NCBI RefSeq assembly: GCF_000321415.2
Contig: NC_019902.2
Span: 3,493,501 to 3,557,500, forward strand
Direction of reading: 5' to 3'
DNA: 64,000 bases
DNA from: Thioalkalivibrio nitratireducens DSM 14787
Lineage (GTDB): Bacteria; Pseudomonadota; Gammaproteobacteria; Ectothiorhodospirales; Ectothiorhodospiraceae
Below the pieces are notes generated by a model. The model saw nothing but the letters and a program-made list of their open reading frames with translations. It did no database searches and was not told the DNA's origin. Below are positions 11,400 to 20,926 of this stretch, piece after piece; position 1 is the stretch's first letter, and each line of letters opens with the position of its first letter. The position numbers and the translations under genes were made by a program.

Positions 11400-12454
11400 C
11401 GGGACACCTGCTGTGCTTCCTTCAGGTAGATGCTGGCATGGACCGGATCCAGCGCGATGCGCTCACCCTCGCGCAGTCCGGCCAGCACCTCGAAGCCCTC
11501 CGGTAGCTCGCGCCCGACGCGGATCTGCCGAAACCCGACGCGCCCTTCGGGGTCGACCGTATAGACGGCCACGACCTCGCTGCGGAACACCACGGCCTCG
11601 GACGGCACCACCAGTCGCCGGTCCTCGCCCAGCTTGACCGCGGCCTTTACGAACATCCCCGGGAACAGGCCCAGATCCCGCTCGGTCTCCGGCAGGTTCA
11701 GCCGCACTCGGAAGGTGTTGGTCGACGGATCCGCGTACGGAAAGATCGTCAGGCTTTCGACCTCGATGCGCTCCCCGGTATCCAGCACCACGTGCGCCTC
11801 GCGGTAGCGGCGCAGATCCTGGATCAGCCGCTGCGGCACGTTGATTTCGACGCGCAGTTGATCAAGGCTGATCCCGGTGACCAGCGGTGTTCCCGGGCTC
11901 ACGGACTCGCCGACCTCCACGTGGCGCTCGGTAAGGATTCCGGCGAACGGCGCGACCACCTGCGTATACCCCAACTGCTCACGCGCCTCGGCCAGCGACG
12001 CCTGGGCGGATTCGACGCGGGCGCGCGCGGAATCCCTCGCCGCCCGTGCACGATCGAATTCGGTTTGTGACACCAGCCCATCCGCAAAGATGGTTTCGAT
12101 GCGCTCGAACTCGGAACGCGCCTCCTGGAACCGCGTACGGGCCTCGCTCAGGCTGCCTTCCGCGGCACGCACCCGCGCCTGCTGTTCGCTGTCGCTGAGG
12201 CGCAGCACCAGGGCATCCTGCTCGACGAAGTCATCGACGTCGTAGTGGACCTCGAGCACCCGGCCCGATGTCTGGGCGGAGATGGTCGAACGGCGCACCG
12301 CCTCGACCCGGCCATCAACGATCCGCTCCTGCATCAGCGTCTGGCGTTCGACCGTGGCCGTCAGGAACGGCAGGTCCGCCGCTCCCGCCAGCACGGGCAT
12401 GACCAGCAGCAGCGCGAGCCCCGCCGCGCTCCGTTTCATCGATTCAAGCGTCAT
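11396..12454 (-). CDS. RND periplasmic adaptor (membrane fusion protein)
   Basis: The 352-residue protein starts with a signal peptide ending near residue 25 (VLAGAAD). It then shows the hairpin architecture of HlyD/AcrA-type adaptors: a first lipoyl half (SAQTSGRVLEVHYDVDD), a coiled-coil hairpin (about 80-150, rich in Glu, Arg and Ala), the second lipoyl half (TQVVAPFAGILTERHVEVG) and a beta-barrel region. It bridges the pump to an outer-membrane channel. The ATG at 12454 follows GGGGAA at good spacing. It is the first gene of the two-gene RND unit, directly downstream of the palindrome at 12500-12521. Confidence 0.92.
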   Translation of the reverse strand: MTLESMKRSAAGLALLLVMPVLAGAADLPFLTATVERQTLMQERIVDGRVEAVRRSTISAQTSGRVLEVHYDVDDFVEQDALVLRLSDSEQQARVRAAEGSLSEARTRFQEARSEFERIETIFADGLVSQTEFDRARAARDSARARVESAQASLAEAREQLGYTQVVAPFAGILTERHVEVGESVSPGTPLVTGISLDQLRVEINVPQRLIQDLRRYREAHVVLDTGERIEVESLTIFPYADPSTNTFRVRLNLPETERDLGLFPGMFVKAAVKLGEDRRLVVPSEAVVFRSEVVAVYTVDPEGRVGFRQIRVGRELPEGFEVLAGLREGERIALDPVHASIYLKEAQQVSR

Positions 12455-12499
12455 GGCATTCCCCAGTTCGTTTGATGCGGACCCGGTCCCGGATCCCTA

Positions 12500-12521
12500 T
12501 ATATTAGAATTGGCTAATATA
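12500..12521 (-). promoter_or_regulatory. perfect palindromic operator in the RND promoter region
   Basis: Two 8-bp arms, TATATTAG and CTAATATA, are perfectly complementary and separated by six bases (AATTGG). This AT-rich dyad stands out in a GC-rich surrounding, 46 bp upstream of the adaptor start. It contains -10-like hexamers (TAATAT, TATATT), so a bound repressor would cover the core promoter. The form fits operators of ArsR-type winged-helix repressors, but no regulator gene is nearby. The core ATTAG-N6-CTAAT recurs upstream of soxA. Confidence 0.7.
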
Positions 12522-12659
12522 AAGCCCAGCGGCCTGATCTGCAGCCTCAACCCCAGCGCCTGTAGTGTAGTGCAGATCCCGCAGCGACGCGGCTCCCCCG
12601 CCGGTCTGCCAAGCTGCTACCATTGCCCGGCGAACCCCGACCCAGCCCCGGACCTGCCC

Positions 12660-13001
12660 ATGCCCCTGCTCAGCGTAGAGACCAACGTCCCGCTGCCGGC
12701 CGATCCCTCGCCGCTTACCGCCGACCTCTCGACCGCGGTGGCCCAGTGGCTCGGAAAACCCGAAGGCTACGTGATGGTACGGCTGGCCCACAACGCGGCG
12801 ATGCGCTTCGCGGGCACAACCGATCCGCTCGCGTATTGCGAACTGAAGAGTATCGGCCTGCCCGAGGCGCGAACATGGGAACTGTCCGAGGCCCTGTGCA
12901 GCCGGTTGCAGGAACGGATCGGCGTGGCCCCGAACCGTATCTACATCGAATTCAGCGATGCCCCCCGCCAGTTCTGGGGCTGGAACAGCTCCACCTTCTG
13001 A
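12660..13001 (+). CDS. MIF-like tautomerase
   Basis: This 113-residue protein belongs to the macrophage migration inhibitory factor/phenylpyruvate tautomerase family. After removal of Met1 the N-terminus is proline (MPLLSVETN), the catalytic base of the family. Further hallmarks are PEGYVMVRL, the IGVAPNRIYIEFSD segment and a C-terminal WGWN. The family length is about 114 residues. The frame is open upstream to 12282, but only the start at 12660 gives the required Pro1. The physiological substrate of bacterial members is unknown. Confidence 0.88.
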   Translation: MPLLSVETNVPLPADPSPLTADLSTAVAQWLGKPEGYVMVRLAHNAAMRFAGTTDPLAYCELKSIGLPEARTWELSEALCSRLQERIGVAPNRIYIEFSDAPRQFWGWNSSTF

Positions 13002-13055
13002 ATCCGCTTCCTGAATGCGCTTCTGCCCTGTCACCACGATCCCGACGGAATCCCC

Positions 13056-14774
13056 ATGCGCGTCTCGCAGTTTCCCCTGAACACCCTGAAGGAGACCCCG
13101 GCCGAGGCCGAGGTCATCAGCCACCAGCTGCTGCTCCGGGCAGGTTATGTCCGCCGCCTTGCCTCCGGCCTGTATACCTGGCTGCCGCTCGGCCTACGCG
13201 TGCTGCGTCGGGTCGAGCACATCGTGCGCGAGGAGATGAACCGGGCCGGCGCTCTGGAGCTCCTGATGCCCGCGGTGCAGCCCGCAGAACTTTGGCAGGA
13301 GTCGGGGCGGTGGGACGAGTATGGCGCCGAGCTGTTGCGGCTGCGTGACCGCCATCAGCGCGAGTTCTGCTTCGGCCCAACGCACGAGGAGGTCATCACC
13401 GACCTGGTGCGCCGCGAGATCCGCAGCTACAAGCAACTGCCGGTGAATTACTACCAGATCCAGACCAAGTTCCGCGACGAGCGGCGGCCGCGCTTCGGTA
13501 TCATGCGCGCACGCGAATTCCTGATGAAGGATGCCTATTCGTTCCACCTCGATGCCGGGAGCCTGCAGGCCACCTACGATGCCATGCACGCGGCCTACAT
13601 ACGGATCTTCAACCGCTGCGGACTCGAGTTCCGGGCGGTCGAGGCCGATACCGGCTCGATCGGCGGCAGCGCATCGCACGAATTCCACGTGCTGGCCGAC
13701 TCCGGAGAGGACAGCATCGCCTTCTCCGAAGGTGGCTATGCGGCGAACGTGGAACTCGCCCCGACAACGCAGCCGTCACCCGCTCCGGCGCCCAGCCGGG
13801 AGCTGGAAAAGGTGGCGACCCCTGGCGTGCACAGCATCGAGGATCTGGTCGCATTCCTTGGCATCCCGGTCACGCAGACGGTGAAGACCCTGGTGCTGGA
13901 GGGCAGCGCTGAGGCCGATGCTCCGCTCGTGGCCGTGCTACTGCGCGGTGACCACGAACTGAACGCGGTCAAGGCCGAGAAGCACCCATGGATCGCGGCG
14001 CCGCTGCGCATGGCCGGCGACGCCGAGATCCGGGCAGCGATCGGGGCCGGCACCGGGTCACTGGGGCCGGTCGGGCTGCCGCTTCCGGTACTCGCCGACC
14101 ACGTGCTTGCCGGACTCGCCGACTTCGCCGCCGGCGCGAACGAGGACGGCTTCCACCTGACCGGGGTCAACTGGGGGCGCGACCTGCCGCTGCCGGCCAG
14201 CGCCGACCTGCGCAACATCACCGCCGGCGAACCGGCCCCGGACGGCTCCGGCCCGATCGGGATCCGCCGTGGCATCGAGGTCGGGCACATCTTTCAGTTG
14301 GGCGAAAAGTACAGCCGCGCCCTGAATGCCAGCGTGCTCGACGAGTCCGGGCGCGAGCGCGTCGTGACCATGGGCTGTTACGGCATCGGCGTCTCGCGGG
14401 TGGTCGCGGCCGCGATCGAGCAGAACCACGACGACCGCGGGATCTGCTGGCCGGCAGCCCTCGCGCCATTCGATATCGCACTGTGCCCGATCGGCGCGAA
14501 GAAATCCCAGCGCGTGCGCGATGCCGCGACCGCGCTGCACGACGAATTGCAAGCGGCCGGTTTCTCAGTGCTTCTGGACGACCGGGACATCCGCCCCGGG
14601 GTGATGTTCGCGGACATGGAACTGATCGGCCTGCCTCACCGGCTGGTGATCGGCGAACGCGCACTGGACGAAGGCGTGATCGAGTACCAGGGCAGGCAGA
14701 ATCCGGAGGCATCCAGGATCGAACGCGCGGGACTGCTGGACTTCCTGCGGGAGCGGCACGCCGAGTCCAGCTGA
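13056..14774 (+). CDS. proS: prolyl-tRNA synthetase, bacterial type with editing domain
   Basis: This class II synthetase of 572 residues matches bacterial ProRS. It starts [20 protein letters not shown]. It shows motif 1 near residues 50-75 and motif 2 with [17 protein letters not shown] (about 145-160). An inserted YbaK-like editing domain (about 225-400) hydrolyses Ala-tRNA-Pro. Motif 3 region [19 protein letters not shown] and a C-terminal anticodon-binding domain complete it. The ATG is preceded by a purine-rich stretch, and the gene follows the tautomerase after 54 bp. It ends in a repeat-containing intergenic region. Confidence 0.97.
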   Translation: MRVSQFPLNTLKETPAEAEVISHQLLLRAGYVRRLASGLYTWLPLGLRVLRRVEHIVREEMNRAGALELLMPAVQPAELWQESGRWDEYGAELLRLRDRHQREFCFGPTHEEVITDLVRREIRSYKQLPVNYYQIQTKFRDERRPRFGIMRAREFLMKDAYSFHLDAGSLQATYDAMHAAYIRIFNRCGLEFRAVEADTGSIGGSASHEFHVLADSGEDSIAFSEGGYAANVELAPTTQPSPAPAPSRELEKVATPGVHSIEDLVAFLGIPVTQTVKTLVLEGSAEADAPLVAVLLRGDHELNAVKAEKHPWIAAPLRMAGDAEIRAAIGAGTGSLGPVGLPLPVLADHVLAGLADFAAGANEDGFHLTGVNWGRDLPLPASADLRNITAGEPAPDGSGPIGIRRGIEVGHIFQLGEKYSRALNASVLDESGRERVVTMGCYGIGVSRVVAAAIEQNHDDRGICWPAALAPFDIALCPIGAKKSQRVRDAATALHDELQAAGFSVLLDDRDIRPGVMFADMELIGLPHRLVIGERALDEGVIEYQGRQNPEASRIERAGLLDFLRERHAESS

Positions 14775-14795
14775 TCCTCGGCGTGCCGTGCACAG

Positions 14796-14882
14796 CACCC
14801 CTCCCCAACCCCTCCCCAACCCCTCCCGCGTTCCCGGGGGAAGGGCATTCTCCCCTCTCCCGCTTGCGGGACAAATTCGCCG
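14796..14882 (+). repeat. GC-rich intergenic repeat, copy 2
   Basis: The region opens with the tandem unit CCCCTCCCCAA in two copies, then a small dyad GTTCCCGGGGGAA, then CTCTCCCGCTTGCGGG. The reverse complement of the element at 40529-40603 has the same order of blocks, so the two are copies in opposite orientation. It lies between proS and the acylphosphatase gene, which converge. The boundaries are approximate. Confidence 0.6.
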
Positions 14883-14961
14883 GGAGCGGATTTCGAACAG
14901 CCGGAGGCTGGCCCGAAGGGCGCAGGGCACGATGCCGGGAGTAAAGGGCCGGGGGTGAGGG

Positions 14962-15255
14962 TCAGCGCACCCCGAACTCCCGGGGCAACGGGTCGGGCAC
15001 CGGGACCGGCTCGCAATCGACGGTACTGACCCGCGCCGCCGGGGGACCCTCGGCCAGCCAGGCGCGCAGGCGGGCCACCGCTGCGGGCGTACCGACTGCC
15101 AGCACCTCCACGCTCCCGTCGGAGCGATTGCGCGCGTATCCAACCAGCCCCAGTTCCACCGCGTGGCGCTGGGTCGAGGCACGGAAGAACACGCCCTGCA
15201 CCCGGCCGGTTACCCGACAACGCAGGGCCTCGGTACCATTGGCATGCGCATTCAT
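14962..15255 (-). CDS. acyP: acylphosphatase
   Basis: The 97-residue protein hydrolyses carboxyl-phosphate bonds of acyl phosphates. [13 protein letters not shown] contains the phosphate-binding loop with the catalytic Arg, and [17 protein letters not shown] contains the catalytic Asn of the family. The length is typical. The start at 15255 follows GGAGGG at good spacing; the frame is open further upstream but without homology. It is divergent from the ArsC/YfgD gene, with only 21 bp between the two starts, so the promoters overlap or are internal. Confidence 0.9.
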   Translation of the reverse strand: MNAHANGTEALRCRVTGRVQGVFFRASTQRHAVELGLVGYARNRSDGSVEVLAVGTPAAVARLRAWLAEGPPAARVSTVDCEPVPVPDPLPREFGVR

Positions 15256-15276
15256 GTTTTCCCTCCGGAGGCTTTG

Positions 15277-15630
15277 ATGACCGATTCCCCCCGTATTTAC
15301 CACAACCCGCGCTGCAGCAAGTCGCGCGCCACGCTCAGCCTGCTGCGGGAGCAGGGGATCGAGCCCGAGATCGTCGAGTACCTGAAGGCCCCGCCGGACC
15401 GCGAGACCCTTGCCGGCCTGATCAGGCGTCTGGGGATCCGGCCGCGGGACCTGCTGCGCACCGGCGAGGCGGAATACCGGGAACTCGGGCTCAAGGATCC
15501 GGCGCTGTCCGATGAACAGCTGATTCAGGCGATGGTCGAGCACCCGAAACTGATCGAGCGGCCGATCGTGGTCCACCGGGGGCAGGCCCGGATCGGCCGC
15601 CCCCCTGAGCGCGTGCTGGAGATCCTCTGA
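15277..15630 (+). CDS. arsC: arsenate reductase family protein (ArsC/YfgD)
   Basis: A thioredoxin-fold protein of 117 residues, similar to glutaredoxin-dependent ArsC and to E. coli Yfg[12 protein letters not shown] carries the active-site Cys, and the arginines that bind arsenate in ArsC have counterparts in the [18 protein letters not shown] and GRPPERV segments. A start at 15277 follows GGAGG. Its neighbours wrbA, DUF2069 and hda are the same as those of yfgD in other Gammaproteobacteria, so this is probably the yfgD orthologue; a true arsenate-resistance role is uncertain because arsR and arsB are absent. Confidence 0.85.
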   Translation: MTDSPRIYHNPRCSKSRATLSLLREQGIEPEIVEYLKAPPDRETLAGLIRRLGIRPRDLLRTGEAEYRELGLKDPALSDEQLIQAMVEHPKLIERPIVVHRGQARIGRPPERVLEIL

Positions 15631-16232
15631 TGGCCGAGATTCTGGTGCTCTACTACAGCCGGTACGGCGCCACCGCCAGCCTCGCACGCGCAGTCGCCAC
15701 CGGGGTGGAAAGGTCGGGCGCTGCCGCACGCGTGCGGACGGTCCCGCCGGTGGCCTCCGGCATCGGTGAAGCGGCCCCCGCCGTCCCCAAACGGGGGCCA
15801 CCCTACGCCTCGCCTCGGGATCTCGAGGAAACCGATGGCCTGGTACTGGGCTCACCCACGCGCTTCGGCAATATGGCCGCACCGCTGAAACACTTTCTCG
15901 ACGGTACCAGCGGACTGTGGACAACCGGCGCACTCGTCGACCGGCCGTTCGGGGTGTTCACCAGCACCTCGACCATGCACGGCGGACAGGAAACCACGCT
16001 GCTGAGCATGGCGCTGCCGCTGATCCACCAGGGAATGGTCTGGGTCGGCGTACCGTACACCGTGCCCGAACTCGGCAGCACGACCGGCGGCGGCGGCCCG
16101 TACGGGGCGTCGCACGTTGCGGGCCCCGAAGGCGGGCGCGCGCTCACGCGTGACGAGCGTCGGATCGCGGAGGCACTGGGCCAGCGCGTCGGGCGACTGG
16201 CCGCGCGCCTCGCTGGCGAAAAGCGGCCGTGA
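15630..16232 (+). CDS. wrbA: NAD(P)H:quinone oxidoreductase, WrbA type
   Basis: A 200-residue flavodoxin-fold protein. [19 protein letters not shown] is the FMN phosphate-binding loop. [24 protein letters not shown] and the [16 protein letters not shown] segment are signatures of WrbA, which reduces quinones by two electrons from NAD(P)H and protects against oxidative stress. The ATG overlaps the arsC stop by one base, and the next gene overlaps its end, so the three are translationally coupled. The length is close to E. coli WrbA (198). Confidence 0.93.
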   Translation: MAEILVLYYSRYGATASLARAVATGVERSGAAARVRTVPPVASGIGEAAPAVPKRGPPYASPRDLEETDGLVLGSPTRFGNMAAPLKHFLDGTSGLWTTGALVDRPFGVFTSTSTMHGGQETTLLSMALPLIHQGMVWVGVPYTVPELGSTTGGGGPYGASHVAGPEGGRALTRDERRIAEALGQRVGRLAARLAGEKRP

Positions 16233-16606
16233 GAACCGCCGGCCGCTGGCTCACACTGGCCGGATACTTCGGGCTGTTCTTCCTGATCCTGCTATGGACG
16301 ACGCTGATCGCACCACCCCAACACCTGCCCCGCGCGCTGGTGCTGCTGGTGCTGCTCCTGCCGCTGCTCGCACCGCTTCGGGGGCTGCTGCACGGCCGAC
16401 CGTACACGCACGCCTGGACCAGCCTGCTGTCCCTGTTCTACGTGGCTCTGGGCATCACGCTGGCCGCAATGCCGGAAGAGCGGGTCTACGGCCTGTCAAT
16501 GCTGGTATTCGGGTTGATGCTGTTCACCGGCTGCCTGCTGTATCTACGCCGGCGGCGCCCGCTGGCGCACGGGAACCGCCGGGGAACCGGTTCCGGCACC
16601 GGGTAA
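16229..16606 (+). CDS. DUF2069 inner-membrane protein
   Basis: A 125-residue protein with about four hydrophobic helices, matching the DUF2069 family found next to wrbA and hda in many Gammaproteobacteria. The start is a GTG in a 4-nt overlap with the wrbA stop. The C-terminus is a short basic tail (LRRRRPLAHGNRRG). It is predicted to be an inner-membrane protein of unknown function. It converges with hda, separated by only 8 bp. Confidence 0.82.
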   Translation: MRTAGRWLTLAGYFGLFFLILLWTTLIAPPQHLPRALVLLVLLLPLLAPLRGLLHGRPYTHAWTSLLSLFYVALGITLAAMPEERVYGLSMLVFGLMLFTGCLLYLRRRRPLAHGNRRGTGSGTG

Positions 16607-16614
16607 GCGGCAGT

Positions 16615-17349
16615 TCAGTCGCCACCGGCGGTGGACAGCCGCTGCAACTCGGCGCGCACGAACGGGATCGTCAGCCGCCGCTGCGCGGCCAGCGCGGCAA
16701 GATCCAGCCGGTCCAGCAGGCGCAGCAGCCGGTCGAGATCGCGGCACTCGTGGCGCAGCAGGTAGTCCGCAACCGCGGTGCTCAGCGTGAGCCCCCGCCG
16801 CGCGGCCTGCTGCTGCAGGATGGTCCGGATCCCGGCTTCGCCGGGCTGCTCCAGCCGGAACACCGGTCCCCAGGCGAGGCGCGAGACCAGATCCGGCAGC
16901 AGGCAGCCGATCCCGTCCGGTCCGGCCCTTGCAGCCAGCACGAGACGGCCGTCGCGATCCCGCACGCGGTTGATCAACCCGAACAGCGCCCGTTCCCACC
17001 CACGCTGCCCCGCAACCGCCTGCAGGTCGTCGAGAACCAGCAGGTCGAGCTGGTCCAGCGCTTCGAGTACGGCCGCCGGATCGCGTGCCGCGAACTCCGC
17101 GAGCGGCAGGTAACCGCAGCGGTGACCACGCGAGAACGCCTCGTGACAGGCCGCCTGGAGCAGGTGCGTCTTGCCGGAACCCGCGTCTCCATGAAGGTAG
17201 ACCTGCCGCTCCCCGGTACCGGCCTCCGGGAACGCCCGCGCGACGGCCTGTACCGCGGCAACGGCCAGGCCGTTGTTCCCGGCGTGAAAGGTTTCGAACC
17301 GCGAGCTGTCGCGCAGCCTCAGGTCCAGCGGCAACTGCTGATACGTCAT
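16615..17349 (-). CDS. hda: Hda, DnaA regulatory inactivator
   Basis: A 244-residue AAA+ protein homologous to the central domain of DnaA. With the sliding clamp it stimulates hydrolysis of DnaA-bound ATP, limiting re-initiation of replication. The N-terminal QQLPLDL is the clamp-binding motif. GDAGSGKTH is the P-loop (about residues 50-58) and LLVLDDLQAV is Walker B. A shorter start is chosen over an upstream extension because MTYQQLPLDL places the clamp motif at the N-terminus as in E. coli Hda. The neighbour upstream is a CDP-alcohol phosphatidyltransferase. Confidence 0.93.
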   Translation of the reverse strand: MTYQQLPLDLRLRDSSRFETFHAGNNGLAVAAVQAVARAFPEAGTGERQVYLHGDAGSGKTHLLQAACHEAFSRGHRCGYLPLAEFAARDPAAVLEALDQLDLLVLDDLQAVAGQRGWERALFGLINRVRDRDGRLVLAARAGPDGIGCLLPDLVSRLAWGPVFRLEQPGEAGIRTILQQQAARRGLTLSTAVADYLLRHECRDLDRLLRLLDRLDLAALAAQRRLTIPFVRAELQRLSTAGGD

Positions 17350-17431
17350 CACACCCCCGATGCCCGGGCGGGGCGTTTCCCACCACGGGCGGAGACTGGT
17401 GCCGGCTGCAGCCATGGCGCTGCGGTACGGA

Positions 17432-18013
17432 TCATGCCCCGCGCCCGGCACCGGCCGGCGGAAAGAAATGGACCCAGGCGCGGCGGCCCCAGACCACGGT
17501 ATAGGCCAGTCCGCTGAACACGGTGGTGAGGCTCACGATCACGACCAGCAGGTGAACCCAGACCGGATCAAGGTTCAGGATGCCGACCTTCAGGATCGCA
17601 CCGAGCACCAGCAGAATCTGGAAAAAGGTGTTGACCTTGCTGATCATCAGCGGCTCGATCTGCAGCGGCCCCACCCAGTGCCGATAGGCCAGCGACCCGG
17701 CCGTCAACCACAGGTCGCGCCCGACGACCAGGAACAGCAGCCAAAGCGGAAGCAATCCGGACAGGGTCACCGCAAGATAGACGCCGAGCATCAGGATCTT
17801 GTCCGCGGCCGGATCGAGCCAGGCGCCCAAAGCCGTGCTCCAGCCGTAGCGGCGGACCAGGTAACCGTCGAGCGCATCCGTCAGTCCCGCGATCGCCAAC
17901 AGCACCAGCGCCGGCCAGTAGTCGCCCCGGTACATGAACCAGACGATCGGCACGGTCAGCACGATGCGCGACACGGTCACGGCATTGGGGAGATGGCGCA
18001 GGCGCAGGCGCAT
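17432..18013 (-). CDS. CDP-alcohol phosphatidyltransferase (PgsA-like)
   Basis: A 193-residue polytopic membrane enzyme. The CDP-alcohol motif, DALDG followed by RR, G, then LDPAADK, is present at about residues 45-72, with one deviation: Arg replaces the usual Ala before the conserved Arg. It belongs to the PgsA/CLS type that transfers phosphatidyl groups from CDP-diacylglycerol to an alcohol such as glycerol-3-phosphate. The specific alcohol is not certain, so pgsA is not assigned. The start at 18013 gives a cationic N-terminus ([10 protein letters not shown]) typical of the family. The gene lies 82 bp upstream of hda on the same strand. Confidence 0.85.
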   Translation of the reverse strand: MRLRLRHLPNAVTVSRIVLTVPIVWFMYRGDYWPALVLLAIAGLTDALDGYLVRRYGWSTALGAWLDPAADKILMLGVYLAVTLSGLLPLWLLFLVVGRDLWLTAGSLAYRHWVGPLQIEPLMISKVNTFFQILLVLGAILKVGILNLDPVWVHLLVVIVSLTTVFSGLAYTVVWGRRAWVHFFPPAGAGRGA

Positions 18014-18346
18014 GCGGTTCAGCGGCCCACCGCGGCATGCCCGGCGTCCGCCAGGGACCGCCCCCATGTTGCCCAACCCACCCGCCCGTCGACACGCGAC
18101 ACGCACGGCGTGGCCGCACCGGGGACGCTGGGCAACGGCCGCCTCCCGGATCCGATCGCCAGGAGGTGCGGGCCCCGCGCCAAGCTGGCCGGGCACACGG
18201 ACACGACATGCCGGGCGGCATGCCACAGGCTGTCACCGTCCGTCGTCCCCGTTCCTTGTCGAGACACCACCACGCTCCAGGACCTCAACCGCCTCGGCAA
18301 ACAGCGCGCAACATAGCACAGGCCTGCGCACTTTCCGGAGCCCCTT
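18014..18346. other. divergent intergenic region
   Basis: About 330 bp between the phosphatidyltransferase and the purM promoter hold no credible gene. The base composition stays GC-rich. No tRNA or terminator was recognised. It presumably holds the promoter for the phosphatidyltransferase-hda unit, but no good hexamers were found. Confidence 0.5.
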
Positions 18347-18375
18347 TTGCATGCGCCCCCCGCGCTCGCTACCAT
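18347..18375 (+). promoter_or_regulatory. candidate sigma70 promoter for purM
   Basis: TTGCAT at 18347-18352 and TACCAT at 18370-18375 are spaced by 17 bp, with the purM ATG 28 bp further on. Both hexamers are partial matches to the sigma70 consensus. No PurR-type operator was recognised. Confidence 0.45.
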
Positions 18376-18402
18376 TTCCTGCCCCGTTTGACGAGATCCC
18401 CC

Positions 18403-19464
18403 ATGCCCGATTCCCGCAGTGGTCTGACCTATCGCGACGCCGGCGTCGACATCGAGGCGGGCAGCACGCTGGTCGAGCGCATCAAACCCCAGGCCGCCCG
18501 TACCCGTCGACCCGGCGTGCTCGCGGGCCTCGGCGGCTTCGGCGCGCTGTTCGAACTGCCGCTGGACCGCTATCGACAGCCGGTGCTGGTATCCGGCACC
18601 GACGGGGTCGGCACCAAGCTGCGGCTGGCACAGATGTTGGGGCGGCACGACAGCATCGGTATCGACCTGGTCGCCATGTGCGTGAACGACATCGTGGTAC
18701 AGGGTGCGGAACCGCTGTTCTTCCTCGACTACTACGCCACCGGCCGCCTGAACGTGGACATCGCCGCCGATGTGGTCAAGGGCATCGCCGACGGCTGCGT
18801 GCAGGCCGGATGCGCACTGGTCGGCGGCGAAACCGCGGAGATGCCGGGAATGTACCAGGGCGAGGACTACGACCTCGCGGGCTTTGCGGTCGGGATCGCT
18901 GAAAAAGACGAATTGCTCGACGGCAGTTCGGTGCAGGCGGGTGACGTGTTGCTGGGCCTGGCATCGAGCGGACCGCATTCCAACGGCTACTCGCTGATCC
19001 GGCGGGTGATGGAACTCGGCGGCACCGATCTCGATCAGCAGTTCGAGGGCCCGGACGGGGTATCGCAGTCGCTCGGCGATGCGCTGCTGGCCCCGACCCG
19101 CATCTATGTGCGCCCACTGCTCGAACTGCTGAAAACGCAGCCGGTACATGCGCTGGCACACATCACTGGCGGCGGGCTCACCGAGAATCTGCCGCGCGTG
19201 CTGCCCACGGGGCTGCATGCACGGATCGACCTCGCGGAGTGGCCGCGCCCGCCGGTGTTCGACTGGCTCCAGGTCGCCGGCAATATCGACGAGCCGGAGA
19301 TGCTGCACACGTTCAACTGCGGGATCGGCATGATCGTCGTGTTGCCGGAATCGGCGGTGGACGCGGCGACCTCGGGTCTGGCCCTGGCGGGCATCCCGGC
19401 ATGGCCGATTGGAAGAGTGGTGCACGGGGCCGGCCCCCCTTCCGTGCATTACCTCAGCGCATGA
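18403..19464 (+). CDS. purM: phosphoribosylformylglycinamidine cyclo-ligase (AIR synthetase)
   Basis: This 353-residue ATP-dependent enzyme closes the imidazole ring in de novo purine synthesis. [10 protein letters not shown] is the ATP-binding glycine-rich loop, and [11 protein letters not shown] is a family signature. The [16 protein letters not shown] and [16 protein letters not shown] stretches are typical. The start at 18403 ([17 protein letters not shown]) gives the family length of about 345-355 residues. The stop overlaps the purN start by 4 nt, and the same unit continues through two more genes. Confidence 0.97.
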   Translation: MPDSRSGLTYRDAGVDIEAGSTLVERIKPQAARTRRPGVLAGLGGFGALFELPLDRYRQPVLVSGTDGVGTKLRLAQMLGRHDSIGIDLVAMCVNDIVVQGAEPLFFLDYYATGRLNVDIAADVVKGIADGCVQAGCALVGGETAEMPGMYQGEDYDLAGFAVGIAEKDELLDGSSVQAGDVLLGLASSGPHSNGYSLIRRVMELGGTDLDQQFEGPDGVSQSLGDALLAPTRIYVRPLLELLKTQPVHALAHITGGGLTENLPRVLPTGLHARIDLAEWPRPPVFDWLQVAGNIDEPEMLHTFNCGIGMIVVLPESAVDAATSGLALAGIPAWPIGRVVHGAGPPSVHYLSA

Positions 19465-20195
19465 CGCCGGAGGCTGGAGAACCGCAGTCGTTCCCCGGCC
19501 CGGTTCGCGCCGGTTCGCGGCCTTGGCGCCTGGCCGTCCTGATCTCCGGACGGGGCAGCAACCTGAAGGCGCTGATCGAAGCCTGCGCGAACGGGCGGAT
19601 CGACGGGACGATCGTTACGGTCGTCTCCAACCGGCCCCAGGCACCCGGCCTGGAACATGCGCGGGCGGCCGGAATTGCCCGCACGGTTGTGGACCACCGC
19701 AGCTTCCCGGACCGGACAGCGTTCGACCGGGAGCTCGCGGCCGCGCTGGATTCCAGTGCCCCGGACCTGGTGATCCTGGCGGGCTTCATGCGCGTGCTGA
19801 CGCCGGAGTTCGTGAACCGGTTTGCCGGGCGGATGGTGAACATCCACCCCTCGCTGCTGCCCGCGCTGCGGGGCCTCGACACGCATGCGCGGGCTCTGGC
19901 CGCGGGGATGCCGACCCACGGGGCCAGCGTGCATTTCGTGACCTCGGAACTGGACGGCGGCCCGGTGATCATGCAGGCTCGGGTACCGGTGTGTGCGGGC
20001 GACACCAGCGAGACTCTCGCCGCACGCGTCCAGTTGGCCGAACACCGGCTCTACCCCGCAGCTATCGCGCTGATCTGTTCAGGACGCATTCAGTCCGCCG
20101 GGGGCACGGTGCTGTACGACGGGCAACCGCTGGAACGCCCGCTTCTGCTGGACGAGCTCCCGGAGGCCGCAAGACGATGCACTGGCTCCCCCTGA
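19461..20195 (+). CDS. purN: phosphoribosylglycinamide formyltransferase
   Basis: This 244-residue protein transfers a formyl group from 10-formyl-THF to GAR in purine synthesis. [10 protein letters not shown] is the nucleotide-binding loop. The catalytic Asn and His are visible in NIHPSLLP, with the conserved Asp in [11 protein letters not shown]. About 20 extra N-terminal residues precede the first strand compared with E. coli PurN; a later start is possible but would lose the ATGA overlap with purM. The C-terminus is also somewhat longer than E. coli PurN (212 residues). Confidence 0.95.
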   Translation: MTPEAGEPQSFPGPVRAGSRPWRLAVLISGRGSNLKALIEACANGRIDGTIVTVVSNRPQAPGLEHARAAGIARTVVDHRSFPDRTAFDRELAAALDSSAPDLVILAGFMRVLTPEFVNRFAGRMVNIHPSLLPALRGLDTHARALAAGMPTHGASVHFVTSELDGGPVIMQARVPVCAGDTSETLAARVQLAEHRLYPAAIALICSGRIQSAGGTVLYDGQPLERPLLLDELPEAARRCTGSP

Positions 20196-20926
20196 CCGTA
20201 CTGATGCTCGTGTCGGCCGCGAGCAGCCCGGTGTCGGCTTCCACGCCGGCGCCCTTTCCGGGCTACACCGCCACCTACGAGGCACAGGTACTCGGCAACA
20301 CCCTGACCGTGCAGAGCACCCTCAGCCACGAGGGGGAAAACGTGAGAATGGCGATGGACGCGCATGTCTCGGGTTTCCTGCGCCTGCTCGGGCGCTTCGA
20401 GTTCAACCGCGAGACCCTGCTCCAGGTCGACGGCGCGGAGATCCGCCCGCTGCAGTCGCGCAGCGTCCAGATCACCCCTCGCCGTGAACGGCGCGTCGAG
20501 ACGCGCTTCGACTGGCCCGCCGGCCGCGCCCAGGGGCAGGTGAACCAGGATGGCTTCGCCCTGGAGATCCCCGGGGGCACGCAGGATTACCTGTCGTCGA
20601 TCTACCTGACCATCGACCGCCTGCGCCGCGGCGATCTGGACAACGCGATCCGGGTCACCATACTCGAACGCACCCGCATCCGCAGCTACACGATGGGGCG
20701 CGAAGGCACCGAGCGGCTGGACACGGTGCTGGGCCCGCTCGAGACGGTGCAGATCACGCGCCGGGACACGGACAGCGACGTGGCACTGTCGAGCTGGTTT
20801 GCCGAGGGGCTCGGCTATGTTCCGGTGCGGCTGGACTACGAGGCCGACGGATCGGTGTACCAGCTGAACCTGACCCGGCTGGAGTGGCACGACCCGCTGA
20901 CCGCCCCCGGCGGGGACGTTCGTTGA
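20177..20926 (+). CDS. DUF3108 domain secreted protein
   Basis: A 249-residue protein with a signal peptide (about 1-22, ending VSAS). The mature part has repeated beta-strand patterns, including YEAQVLGNTLTVQ and a TILERTRIRSYTMGREG segment, matching the DUF3108 family that often follows purN in Gammaproteobacteria. It is predicted to be periplasmic or surface-exposed. Its start lies 19 bp inside the end of purN, so it is probably translated by coupling. No function is known. Confidence 0.8.
   Translation: MHWLPLTVLMLVSAASSPVSASTPAPFPGYTATYEAQVLGNTLTVQSTLSHEGENVRMAMDAHVSGFLRLLGRFEFNRETLLQVDGAEIRPLQSRSVQITPRRERRVETRFDWPAGRAQGQVNQDGFALEIPGGTQDYLSSIYLTIDRLRRGDLDNAIRVTILERTRIRSYTMGREGTERLDTVLGPLETVQITRRDTDSDVALSSWFAEGLGYVPVRLDYEADGSVYQLNLTRLEWHDPLTAPGGDVR

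Noticed and set aside
9135..11429. A 764-codon plus-strand frame opposite the RND pump
   Set aside because: Antisense shadow of the permease; low-complexity Arg/His/Asp composition and no recognisable domain.
12610..12630. TACCAT as a -10 for the tautomerase gene
   Set aside because: No acceptable -35 lies at 16-18 bp spacing, so it is not reported as a promoter.
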